From Welwitschia mirabilis (lineage: Eukaryota; Gnetophyta; Gnetopsida; Welwitschiales): 64,000 nt of DNA. The stretch covers positions 214,227,382 through 214,291,381 of the forward strand of contig JBOZIK010000001.1 of NCBI GenBank assembly GCA_051453625.1. The letters run 5' to 3'. Below the pieces are notes generated by a model, which was given only the letters and a program-made list of their open reading frames with translations, was not told the origin of the DNA and ran no database searches. A program made the translations under genes and the position numbers. Within the stretch, counting starts at the first letter, position 1. Each line of letters starts with the position of its first letter. Below, piece by piece: positions 36,100 to 46,740 of the stretch.

Positions 36100-37760
36100 T
36101 AGCTTGTAAATCTATTTGTTAGCAAAAATGATTATAAAGTATTAGTTGAGGCTTTATTATGTCCCAAACCATTGTTGTCACTTGAGCTTCTACATTAGTC
36201 AAGCATGATATTTAATGCCTTTTTTTCTTGAGTAAATTTTTCATTCATTCTCTTTAAGTTTGATAGTTAGTATCTTACATTCTACAAATCCATGTTAGTT
36301 TACTAATCTTAGATTTAAGAGCTAAGTTTTCAAAAAAAAATTTATTATAATAATCCTTTTATTATTCATAAGCTTCTTCACAAGTATGAAGTAATTTCAT
36401 TATCTTAGTACATACCTTTTGGAATTTAACAAATTCTTTAAATATTAAGTCATAACTTTCTTGAAGATTCATACTTGTATCATCTTTATTTTCTAATTCA
36501 TACTCTTCATTTATCTTATCATTTTCCTCTTGAATATGTACAAAAGACATTTATGAAGGATGAGATTTCTCATCATTAGATGGTTTTACTTCTTTTGCAA
36601 CATTATCATCATTCCATCCTATGAAGAAAGATCTCTTCTTTTTTAGTTCCTTCTTTTATTCCTTTTCCTACATTCTATTAGCATTAGGATATTCAAAAGT
36701 TATATGTCCTCATTCATTCCCAACATTCTAGTTTGAAAACATTAGATTTAGAAGAAATAAAAGTCTTAATATAAGACTTTCATTTAAAATTGCATTTGAA
36801 TTGAAATCTAGATGATTTTATGAAGTCCTATCTTTTGTTGTGTTTACATAAAAGAAGTCTCTTTACTCTCCTTATGATGAGAGAAAGTTCCTTGTCTACT
36901 TCATTCTTAGACTCATATTCTTCCTATTCTTCCTTTTTCTTTTCTTTTAAACTCTAATTTGTGCTTTCGCTTACCTTAAGAGTAATGTAGTTTTCTTTTG
37001 AGGCATCATCTTATATAAAATTCATTTCATATGCTATTAGAGCACTTTGCAGATTTTCTNNNNNNNNNNNNNNNNNNNNNNNNNNNNNNNNNNNNNNNNN
37101 NNNNNNNNNNNNNNNNNNNNNNNNNNNNNNNNNNNNNNNNNNNNNNNNNNNNNNNNNNNACTTTAAGAGTGATGGATTTTTCTTTTAAGATTCCATCTTA
37201 TATAAAATTCATTTTATATGCTATTAGAGCACTTTGCAGATTTTCTATCTTCATGAAGTTAAAATCACTTGACTCTTTCATGGTTGTAGTCTTGGTCTTG
37301 CATTTAGAGGTTAGAGATCTAACAAGTCTTACTATTACCTTAGCCTTTAAAAGACTTTTAGCAATGCCACAAATTGCATTTACAATACTAAAGACTCTTT
37401 TGAAGTACTCATGAATTCTCTCTTTATTATTCATTTGAGATTTTTGAACTGGTTTATCTATAGAAAAATATTTAATTATTTTACAATATAAGTTCCTTCA
37501 TATATTTCAACTTGAACATTTCAAATTTCTTATCCCATCTTATAACCTACTATTATATGAAACTCCTCTATTATTAGAGCTGAATAAAGTGCATTTTCAC
37601 TTTAGAATCATACATGAAAGATACTTTATCTCTATCTTCCCAATATTTTATTTGTTTGGTTTATGTGATGCTATTCCCTGTAATGTCCATTATTTTTTCT
37701 GTAGGATTTTTATATCCTTATTCCATGCTTTGCCATACCTAAAACTCAAAAAACTATAAG
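36100..37760 (-). pseudogene. Copia gag (UBN2 type), SIRE-like element, with a gap
   Basis: The open frame 37434-37198 contains ERIHEYFKRVFSIVNAI, LKAKVIVRLVRSLTSKCKTK and ESSDFNFMKIENLQSALIAY. This fits the gag_pre/UBN2 pattern (ES...Y..R...I.N.........E.V.K.LRSLP.......T..EE..DL....LEEL..SL..HE). A second open frame, 36550-36362, holds ENDKINEEYELENKDDTSMN and SYDLIFKEFVKFQKVC, the acidic and coiled-coil segment typical of SIRE gag. The N-terminal part (KYWEDRDKVSFMYD near 37600) matches Y..WK..M......S. Gag would make the capsid. A 100-N gap at 37060-37159 with duplicated flanks interrupts it. Confidence 0.75.
37060..37159. other. Assembly gap (100 N) with duplicated flanks
   Basis: The 87 bases before the gap (36973-37059) and the 87 bases after it (37160-37246) are the same sequence with about ten differences. 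Both end at GCAGATTTTCT. This suggests overlapping contig ends that were not merged. Confidence 0.95.
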
Positions 37761-37860
37761 AACACTTGCATCCTCGTCTTATAATAAGTATAGTTTATCC
37801 TATTAAAGAGTGAAGGTCTAATGGATTTACCTAAGGAAGTTACTTATTTTTGTGAGTATC

Positions 37861-37872
37861 CACTCTAATACC
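37861..37872 (-). other. Primer-binding site of the SIRE-like Copia
   Basis: Minus strand GGTATTAGAGTG aligns with the tRNA-Met PBS (T)GGTATCAGAGC. No LTR lies upstream of it. Confidence 0.6.
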
Positions 37873-37883
37873 TTTTAAGGATA

Positions 37884-39440
37884 TTTGTCTTACTTACAAT
37901 GACAAACCTACTAACTTTAAGAAAGAAAATATGTTTTTAGAATGAAAACATAACATATGCATGGAATATGAATCAGTTATAAGAAATAAAACTATAGAGC
38001 TAGTAAACTTACCACTTGATGGAAAAGTGATAAGAAATAAGTGGATCTTCAAGACAAAGTATAAATAAAAGAAAATACTTAATAAGTACAAGGTAAGATT
38101 AGTAGAAAAGGTTTTCACTTCGAAAAAGGACATTAATTATGAAAAAGTATTTACATCAAATGCTAAGTGACAAACCATTTGAATCTTGATTGCATTAGTA
38201 TCTTAGAATGGATGGAAAATGCATCATCTTGATGTAAAAAATGAATCCCTTAATAAAGAACTAGAGGAATAGATCTATATGGATCAATCTAAAGGATTTG
38301 AAGTTGAAGGATAAGATCATAAGATTTATAAACTTAAGAAGTCTTTGTATGAATTTAATTAGGCTCATTATGCTTGGTATAGCAAACTAAAAGATATCTT
38401 AATAAATTTTGGCTTCGAAATATGTGATTATCAAGGTATAAATGCAACACTGTGTATCAAGTAATCTCATGATAGAAGAACATACATTAACATATTCATA
38501 GAAGATATTTTCATTACTGGAGAGAGTGAAATAGTAATTGGAAAGGTAGAACAAAACTTAGCCAAATAATTTGATATCATTGAATTAGATTTAATGATAT
38601 ATTATTTGAGTATAAAAGTATTATAAAATTATGGAAATATAATTTTTAAATAAAGGAAGTACATGAGTGATATGATATATAAATTTGAAATGAAGTATGC
38701 AAAGACGACCTCAACACTAATGGAATAGAATGTGAAATTATCAACTAATGAAGAATCTCTAGATGTAGATGGAATCCTATATTATAGACATATTAGAAGC
38801 CTTATATATGTTGCTAATACAATACCTAACATTTTATATGTAGTTAGAATGTTATTAAGATATATAGCAAATCCAAATAAATCCATTACCACACATTAGC
38901 TAAGGTTCTTAGGTACCTAAAAAGGATAAGAGATCTTGGTCTTAAATTAATAAAAAAGAAAAATTCAATCTAGTGGAAACTTAGATTTAGATTTTAGTGG
39001 ATGCATAAATACTAGGAGATCTACAAGAGGCTACTTAATTTTCTTGGAACCCTCATAAATCTCATAGAAATAAAAGACATGAGAAAATGTATTAGATTCT
39101 TTAGTAGAAGTAGAGTACATTACTGCATTAGATACAAGTAAGAAGATAATTTAGAGGAAAAAGATTTTATAAATTGTAAAGGTTACTCAAAAATGACCTA
39201 CAACATTACATGTGAATAATCAATTTATAATCTACATGATAAAGAGTCCAGTGTTTTATGGTAGAAAAAAGAACATATTGATAGAATTCCATATGATATG
39301 GAAAGCTATTTAAAATGGAGTTAGGGATTATTGATCTATAACATTTTCCAACTACCAAGCAAGTTGCAAACATTTTGATAAAGTATCATAAAAGAGTGAA
39401 GTTCAAATAGTTTAAAGAGAAGTTAAGTTTATGGAGGATA
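37884..39440 (+). pseudogene. Copia reverse transcriptase and RNase H, plus-strand element
   Basis: The plus strand gives NDKPTNFKKENMFLE, NKTIELVNLPLDGK, RNKWIFKTKYK, YKVRLVEKVFT and HHLDVKNESLNKELEE. These match Copia RT (EP..F.EA......W.LV.LP.......KWV.K.K........KARLVAKGF...........QLDVK.AFLNG.L.EE). The palm block survives as FIEDIFITGE (family YVDD.L..G). RNase H follows with LDFSGCINTRRSTRGYL, LDSLVEVEYITALDTSKKII and NNQFIIYMIKSPVFYGRKKN (DADWAGD..RRSTSGY...S..EAEY.A.......DN..AI....NPVFH.RTKHI). The catalytic DD is changed to ED and many stops are present. The minus frame 37894-38133 is a shadow. It begins where the SIRE-like element ends, so its N-terminal partner domains are lost. 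Confidence 0.85.
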
Positions 39441-39751
39441 TCATAATTTACTAACATTTCATATTAAAATATTAACTATTTGGTAAATGAAGATAATATA
39501 ATCCATTAAAGATTTCTATTGGTAGCTTTAGTAGTGTTTAATTACAATTCAGCTAGGATTACATCCGTGATTATGGGAATGACCCACTAGTTGAAGTAGA
39601 ATATTTACATCTGAAAGGCACTTTAAATATATTCCTAGATTAGTTTTTGCATTATCATGGGGTTTTTCTCTAGGCACTTCCATTTTTGTAAAAAATATTC
39701 AGTTGTAGCAACATCATCCTTACATCTCAAGATAACCTTTCAAACTATTTT

Positions 39752-39793
39752 CTGAGGGTGACAACTGGGGGCGGTGGTAGTTTGGGATGGATT
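39752..39793 (+). other. Polypurine-rich end of the plus-strand Copia
   Basis: GAGGGTGACAACTGGGGGCG and following G-rich bases lie just before the 3' LTR, the expected polypurine tract position. Confidence 0.5.
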
Positions 39794-40109
39794 TGAAAAG
39801 CCATGAGTATTATATTAGTTTGTAAGACCATGATAGTTTATTATTTTAGGATGAACAACCTTTTTTGACTATTTTATTTTTTACATATATATTTTACATT
39901 TATGGGGCCTATGGAACATGGAGCACCACCTTAAGACATATGTAATATGGGGAACTACCTATTTTATAAATAGAACAATGCCTATGTAATTTAATTCATT
40001 ATATTTCAAATTACTTCTTCTAATATTAAAGTCTAATATTTAACCTCTATGATGAATACTTCTTTATTTCTCTCTTCATGCATAATGGCCTCTAGATTCT
40101 ACTAATACA
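39794..40109 (+). repeat. 3' LTR of the plus-strand Copia
   Basis: Starts TGAAAAGCCATGAG, ends ACTAATACA, and matches 29855-30165 over its length. Contains TATAAATAG at 39965-39973. Confidence 0.85.
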
Positions 40110-40208
40110 ATTAAATAATTATATCTTCTCATGTACATGATCACATAGATTAATTAAATAATGTCATTTTTTAAAGTTAATTTATGAAGATTAATATACA
40201 CATCTACG

Positions 40209-40209
<1 letters not shown>

Positions 40210-40276
<67 letters not shown>
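40210..40276. repeat. (TAA)n microsatellite, about 22 units
   Basis: Uninterrupted TAA/AAT triplets over 67 bases, about 100 bases downstream of the Copia 3' LTR. Confidence 0.95.
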
Positions 40277-40277
<1 letters not shown>

Positions 40278-41074
40278 TCATCATTTTTAATTAGCTATGA
40301 AGAATTACCTCACTTATAATACTATTACTTATGTTATAAGAGGGACATTAAACTTAAAATTTTAGTGATCATACCTTCCCATAAAACTAAACCTTCATAA
40401 TTTTTCAAATAAATGATTTAATTATTCTTAGGGTGTTGTAATATAATAATGATTCATTTAAATGTTTAAAACCATAACCTATTAAATAAAATAAAAGTAT
40501 TTCAATAGTTTAAATACCACTTCCTTTATCATTATTTATGCTATAATAATATAGATTTATATATTAAATAAATTCTTAGATTATGAAGTTACATAATTAT
40601 CGTGGTAGCAAGAAGACTATAAAGGGATTAAAATTAAAAATAATAATAACAAAAATTATTTAAGCTATTTAAAATAAGGGTTATCCTTAACAAAATGAAG
40701 GATGAATGATACTATAAGAGTTTTGGGAAAAAATAACAATTAAAACATAAGATAAAGACATATAAAATCATCATAAATAATAAAACAAATAGTTTTTAAT
40801 AATTAATCACTAATGAAAATGTTAGAAAAAGATTGAAATTGAAATATGATTCAATTCTAGAACACTTAAGATATATCATAAGCATGTAGACATCGTTTCA
40901 TAGATAAACTTTAAAATAAAACATGATACAAGAAATGACAAAATTAAATAGGCATTATCATTCTAAAAAGTACAACAACTAATGAAAATTAGAATCAAAC
41001 ATAGTAAAGGATTTTTACAAAAATACCAAATTCAATAATTAAAGATGATTTCTTATTAGTAAACATTAGCATAT

Positions 41075-41146
41075 TAACTATCTATTTTTCATGATATGAA
41101 TGACTATCAATAACTATCTATTTTTCATGATATGAATGACTATCAA
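41075..41146. repeat. Perfect 36-bp tandem duplication
   Basis: The 36 bases at 41075-41110, starting TAACTATCTATTTTTCATGA, are repeated exactly at 41111-41146. Confidence 0.95.
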
Positions 41147-41949
41147 TAATAGATGGATGTTTAATAGATGAAAAAATAATAATTAATCATAATGATATGT
41201 GAAATATAACATTTGCCATCACATGAAAAAATTTTATTATGAAGTAATATCCTTTAGGCTACATAAAATACTTAGAATAATGACATTAGAGTTATGGCTT
41301 ATAGCTGACAGACTACATAAATTTATAGAAAATTATGTTAATGATATTTAAGTGAAGTACATATGATTTATATACTATCATAATAGTTCTTTGCAATAAT
41401 GATTGAGTATTTTTCATAAAAAATATATAATGCATGCATATATAATTTATTTTTAATTGTAAATACATAATTAAAATACTAGAGTTTTATACATGATTAT
41501 TATAAGACGTTTATGATAATTATTATTAAATAATTATAACTAAGTTATATATAGATGTTTTAATATGATAACTACATATATTTAAATGTAAATAATAATT
41601 ATGAATAACATCTTTCATTATACTCTTTAATATATAATTCACATCATTACTTTTATTCAATAGTTGGAATGGAGAGTCAAAATGATGAAAGCTGGAAAAA
41701 CTTTTTTTCTCAGAGAAGGGGTTGGAGCTCTACTAGGGTTTTGAAGCTCTGAAAGGTTCAGCATATTTGGAGCATAGGAGGGAGTAAGGCTTATAGGATC
41801 CTGTATCAGTGGGGGTGGTTTCAATCCTTGGTCATGGAGCGTAGGAACAATTTTGGTGTAGGACAAACATTCTTTAGGTAAGTTACAATATTTTTTTCAT
41901 TTTGTAGTCCTAGTCAGATTTTAGATTTTTTTTTTTTTTTGAGGGGTTT

Positions 41950-43440
41950 GACCCTAATATGGAGAATACTCAGTTCTTCAGGGAAGGAAAATCTATTGTT
42001 TAGGACATCAATAAGGATGCCTATAGTAAGATTGAGAAGAAGCTCAGATACAGTCTAATCAACAAATTTGTCTCATCTGATCCTCAACCAAGATTGGATC
42101 GAATTGGTAAATAGGTTACTATGAAATGAATAGGAGTTAGGAAATTTGATGTTATTATAATATCAAAAGAGTTAGTATTATTTTAACTAGGTAATGAATA
42201 AGATCAAGATGAAATAATCACAAGAGAAATATGGTTTTTTGGTGTTCGAGGCCTTACCTTAGACAAATGGATTTTAGGGATGCAATAGGAACTAAATCTA
42301 TTTAAGAGACTTCCAATCTAGATCTACATTCATAAGTTCCCTCTAGAGTTTTAGGATGAAGATCTATTGAGGAGAATGTTAGCATAGTTTGGTAAACTGA
42401 TCAAAATTAATAAGATTTTTATTAAACAAGTAATATTAGTATTGGCTAGATTTTATGTTTGGATGAGCATCAAAGATACCAAGGAGATTCAATCTATAGA
42501 GTTTAGATCTAAATGGGGTATTTGTAATATTGACATTAAATATGTGAACCTTATAATTCTTTGCACAGTCTATGGAAAATCAAGATATCTCNNNNNNNNN
42601 NNNNNNNNNNNNNNNNNNNNNNNNNNNNNNNNNNNNNNNNNNNNNNNNNNNNNNNNNNNNNNNNNNNNNNNNNNNNNNNNNNNNNNNNNNNNNNNNNNNN
42701 NNNNNNNNNNNNNNNNNNNNNNNNNNNNNNNNNNNNNNNNNNNNNNNNNNNNNNNNNNNNNNNNNNNNNNNNNNNNNNNNNNNNNNNNNNNNNNNNNNNN
42801 NNNNNNNNNNNNNNNNNNNNNNNNNNNNNNNNNNNNNNNNNNNNNNNNNNNNNNNNNNNNNNNNNNNNNNNNNNNNNNNNNNNNNNNNNNNNNNNNNNNN
42901 NNNNNNNNNNNNNNNNNNNNNNNNNNNNNNNNNNNNNNNNNNNNNNNNNNNNNNNNNNNNNNNNNNNNNNNNNNNNNNNNNNNNNNNNNNNNNNNNNNNN
43001 NNNNNNNNNNNNNNNNNNNNNNNNNNNNNNNNNNNNNNNNNNNNNNNNNNNNNNNNNNNNNNNNNNNNNNNNNNNNNNNNNNNNNNNNNNNNNNNNNNNN
43101 NNNNNNNNNNNNNNNNNNNNNNNNNNNNNNNNNNNNNNNNNNNNNNNNNNNNNNNNNNNNTAGAAGATTAGGTCACTTATGAGAAAAATGTCAAAAAAGA
43201 ATGATTGATATTGAAGAAAAACCAAAGGAAATCTACACTTCTTATGGGAAAATGTGTCATAATTAGAACATATGCTGACATAAGTAAAGGAAGAAATAAA
43301 CCAAAAAAAGTACTATTATTTTTCCTAAGGAAAGCAAGAAAAAGGAAGTATCCAAATAGAAGCATAATCCATTTCAACCTCTTGTGAATGAAAATGATAC
43401 CTAAAAACCTCTAAATGATGATGAACCTGATAGAGTGGAA
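41950..43440 (+). pseudogene. LINE ORF1 with DUF4283-like domain and zinc knuckle, gapped
   Basis: At 42225-42480 the frame reads WFFGVRGLTLDKWILGMQ, IYIHKFPLEF, DEDLLRRMLA and FGKLIKINKIFIKQVILVLA followed by RFYVWM. This matches DUF4283-type ORF1 (PW...G..L.L..W......F.....PIWVR....P.EFW....L..I....GKP...D..T......ARVCV). After the 569-N gap, 43161 onward reads RRLGHL and EKC, the end of a CCHC knuckle (C..C..LGH....C), then a lysine-rich tail. ORF1 coats the LINE RNA. Stops at former Trp and Gln codons and a gap leave it broken. Opposite-strand open frames at 43177-43387 are shadows. Confidence 0.7.
42592..43160. other. Assembly gap (569 N)
   Basis: Run of N inside LINE ORF1. Open frames spanning it on both strands are artefacts. 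Confidence 0.99.
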
Positions 43441-43565
43441 ATTCAAATGAAGGGAAGGCCTAGTAATGGAACACTCTAAAAATGAGAAATGATAGAGAAT
43501 GTTGCAAATAGCTTCCAAGCCACTATCAAAGATACCTTAAGGAAAGGACAAGAAAATGGAAAGGA

Positions 43566-46500
43566 ATAAATTGTCTCACATGGAATTGTAGGGGATTAGG
43601 GTCCTCCTACAAGAAAAAGACTCTACAAAATTTGATTAGTTAATATAATATTGATTTAGTTTACTTATAGGAAATGAAGATAAAAAAATGATATGGGAAA
43701 AATGAATCTAGGGTAGCAATGGACATCTTTCACCATTGCAAAACAAGGCAACTCTAGTGGCCTTATGATTTCTACTAAAAAAGAGGTAGATCTGATTTAG
43801 AATAGCAAAAATAACATCATAATTCTTCTTAAGAATAAAGGTCATATTATCACAGATATTTACAGTCCATATCATAATCAAGACAAGGACGCTATATTGG
43901 AAGAAGATAAAAGGACTATAGTAGATAAATCTAAATGGCTTATATTAGGTGACTTCAACTAATGTCTTCACTACTGGGAAAAATTAAGGGGTAATAATTG
44001 GAATTCAAGAAATGCCTTAATACTAAAAGACTTTTTGGTAATGTACTCCCTCATAAATGTCCCTATTATTAGATGCAAATACATGTGATCGAATAAAAGA
44101 GTAAGTACAAATATAATAATGTCTAATATTGATAAAGTTTTATCTGAAAAGAAGCTATCTAAAATCCTACTTAAAGCCTGTGGTATGAACAAGATTGCCT
44201 CAGATCACCATCCTATCATACTTAGAATGGGAACAATCTCGTCCCTGAAAACTCTATTTTGTATGAAACTATATTAAATTAACCAAACAGAAACTAAAGT
44301 ACTACAAAAAAAAAATATGGACATAGTATGATGGAATTCAACCTATAACTTTTTTGGTATAAAGTCCTTAATACTTTAAAAGCTCATATAAGAGATTGGA
44401 GAATGAAAGATAAAGAGATGTTTGAATAAAAAACTGAACTTGAGAAGGAATTTAAAAGTATCCAAACTGAGCAGGAGAAGGAAGATACCTAGGACAATTT
44501 TTAGAGCAGAGAATACTAGTGCTTAATGAATCACCAAAAAATAAATGTTGATGAAGAATATTATTGGAGAGAATGCTCAAGGATTAAGTGTCTAAAAAAG
44601 GATGATAAACATAATAGATTCTTCTTCCAATAAGCCAACCAACATAGATCGGATAACCAAATCTAAATACTATGTGTAGGAAGTTAAATCACAGAAAATA
44701 AAGAGGATGTAGCTGAGAAATTGCAGGCTCATCTTAAGAGAATCTGGGAATGAGACAATATTGTCCTTGGCTTAATTTCAGAAAATAAGAAAGTCTCGAG
44801 TGAAGTTAATTATATATTAACTAAAACATTAAATAAAAAAAAATATTTGATCTATTATTAGATTCATGAAGGACAACCGATCCCCTAGCCTTGATGGTTG
44901 CCAAGTCAAACTTTTCAAATCCTACTTCTCTGTCCTATGGAATAATCTTTATGATCTAATGCAGTAAGTCTTGCACAACAAATGAATTCCTAGGGAGATG
45001 AATAGAACTAAAATGGTACTCATACCAAAAAAAGGAATGCTAGCAAACCAAAGGATTTTAGGCCTTTAGGTGTTTGTAACACCATTTATAGAATTTTTGC
45101 GAAAATCATGGTTGGTAAAATTGTTCCCTTTCTTTTTAATGTAATTCTAGAGAACCAAGCTAGCTTCATCTGATCTAAGTATATCCAAGACCAACGCCTC
45201 TTGACTCATGAGATTATTCACTCTGTTGAAAAATACAAATTTCCTCTTCTTATTAATAAATTAGATATTGCTAAAGCTTATGATTCTATTAGCTGGCATG
45301 CTTTAGGATGTATTCTTAGAAAAATAGACTTTTCCCAAGGTATTATTAATCTTTAGCTAGACATGAAGGCTTTTACTAAATTTAGTTTGAAGGTAAATAA
45401 TCATAAATCAAATTTCTTCTCGGTAGAAAGAGGTTTGAGATAAGAGGATCCCTTATTCCCATACCTTTTCTGTTTGTAATGAATATATTGTAGGTTTTAT
45501 TAAGAAGGAATAGAATTACAAGAATCAGAATTGGAGGCCAAAACTTTCTCAGTAGTCACTATAGAGATAACACCATCATCATGATAAAGGATTTATGTCA
45601 GCGAGCAAAAGTAATAAAAAATATCATGAATATCTTTACAGAGGTAACAAGGTTTCACACTAATTGTAATAAATAAAAAATACATAGTTTATAAAAAAAA
45701 TGTATCAGAGGGGGTAAAATCACCCAAATTCTGAGTACAAAGTTAGGAAATCTATAGAATATATACCTAGGTATCCCTATTTGAAATTGGATCAAGGCAA
45801 ATACCAAGACTTACATATTGGAATCCATCCAAAGATGGTGTAGCTCATGACAAAATAAATTTCTCTCTTTAAAGGCTAAAATTATTCATATAAACTCTTG
45901 CTTAATCTCATCTTTCTAATAAATAGCTTTTGTTATCGCCTCCCAAAAAATATCATACAAAAAATCAATAAGATCTTAAAGGACTTTATTTGGTCAGAAG
46001 GAAAGGATTACCAATGAATTTATCTCTATAAATGGGATATTATTTCCTGCCCAAAGGAATTAGGAGGTTTAAGGATTCAGAAATCCAACGACTGTATCCT
46101 CATTAAAGCACATAAAATCCTAACAAGATTGCAAGAAGGAGGTTATCCCTGCTGTGATTTGGTTAATTACAAATACTGAGATTAAACAATTAATCATGAG
46201 GATTTCTATCAAAGGAAACATCTTAACAAAGTTTGCCAACAACATGGACTTAAACATTTATCAGTTTGATTCAACCAAGTACATCCTTATAAAGAAGTAT
46301 AAAAAACAAGATGTTTATAAAGAAGTATTAGAGGGGACAGATTCTAGAAAAACTTAAGGTCTTTTACTAGCTAAAAGACCATCAAAGAATTTTAACAAAA
46401 GACCAATTTCTCAAAAGAGGATTCCAAGTAGATCTACACTGTTCCATTTGTTAGTCCAATCTAGAAATAGCACAACATCTTTTTCATCATTGCGTTTGGA

Positions 46501-46740
46501 GAAAATAATTAATCTCTATAATGATGAAGTACTACCTAATCTATGATATCCCTGACATGCATTTATTGGATGGGATTTACATGATTTTTTGGTAGATTTA
46601 GCAAATTAGAAATAATTTGATTTTTAATATCACCCCATACCCTTTCCTATATATATAGTAAGGAGAATTATTCACCTTCATTTCCAAATTAAAGTTGCGA
46701 TGGAAGCCACTCCAACTATTCAACTTTTTGATCTAGGCCT
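43566..46740 (+). pseudogene. LINE ORF2: endonuclease, reverse transcriptase, zf-RVT
   Basis: The endonuclease starts with WNCRGLGSS (about 43580) and keeps LILGDFN (43940) and SDHHPIIL (44201), the APE-type catalytic landmarks. RT shows SPSLDGCQVKLFKSYFSVLW, LIPKKG, LDIAKAYDSISWHAL (45265), GLRXEDPLFPYL (family GLRQGDPLSP.LF) and DNTIIM (family ADD). zf-RVT at 46363-46500 reads LTKDQFLKRGFQVDLHCSIC and LEIAQHLFHHCVW, keeping the C..C...H...C residues. RNNLIFN near 46610 marks the C-terminus. ORF2 would nick DNA and prime reverse transcription at the target. Frequent stops make it dead. The minus frame 43971-44192 is a shadow. Confidence 0.85.

Larger units (their letters stand above)
31300..37872 (-). 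mobile_element. SIRE-like Ty1/Copia element, internally deleted, minus strand
   Basis: From high to low coordinates the minus strand shows a tRNA-Met PBS (37861-37872), gag with UBN2-type and coiled-coil parts, and protease. Next come the GAG-pre-integrase block, the extreme C-terminus of RNase H, a post-pol frame, a GGGGGAGA polypurine tract and an LTR-like region. Integrase core, RT and most of RNase H are missing between 35290 and 35330. The 5' LTR that should lie above 37872 is absent: plus-strand RT of the host Copia begins at about 37884. Long gag plus an extra ORF after pol fits the SIRE/Maximus lineage. The low-coordinate boundary is not resolved. Confidence 0.7.
29855..40109 (+). mobile_element. 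Ty1/Copia LTR retrotransposon interrupted by another Copia
   Basis: Direct LTRs at 29855-30165 and 39794-40109 bound a plus-strand element. It has a tRNA-Met-type PBS right after the first LTR and RT-RNase H coding just before the second. The gag, protease and integrase regions expected between PBS and RT are absent. In their place lies a minus-strand SIRE-like Copia (about 31300-37872). AATT occurs next to both outer ends (29851-29854 and 40109-40112), too little for a confident target duplication. The composite probably arose by insertion followed by deletion. Confidence 0.75.
40110..41655. other. Unassigned AT-rich region
   Basis: No coding or RNA gene recognised. Holds the TAA microsatellite and the 36-bp duplication listed separately. 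Confidence 0.5.
41660..46740 (+). mobile_element. L1-type LINE (copy A), decayed
   Basis: Plus-strand order is ORF1 with DUF4283-like domain and zinc knuckle, endonuclease, RT, and zf-RVT with a C-terminal WxIWxxRNNLIFN block. This is the architecture of plant L1 retrotransposons. The 5' boundary is approximate. Whether 46741-48516 belongs to it is unclear. Confidence 0.8.

Noticed and set aside
29850-40114. 5-bp target duplication around the plus-strand Copia
   Set aside because: Only AATT is shared and its position would require one LTR to end irregularly; in AT-rich DNA this is weak.
42442-43225. Long open frames across the 42592-43160 gap
   Set aside because: Only the plus frame before the gap is supported, as LINE ORF1. 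The translated N run is not evidence of coding.
43177-43387. Overlapping open frames on both strands after the gap
   Set aside because: The plus sequence is the lysine-rich tail of LINE ORF1 in another frame. The opposite-strand hydrophobic frame is its complement and has no motif.
46154-46357. Plus-strand 67-codon open frame as a separate gene
   Set aside because: It is a frame-shifted segment of LINE copy A ORF2 just before zf-RVT.
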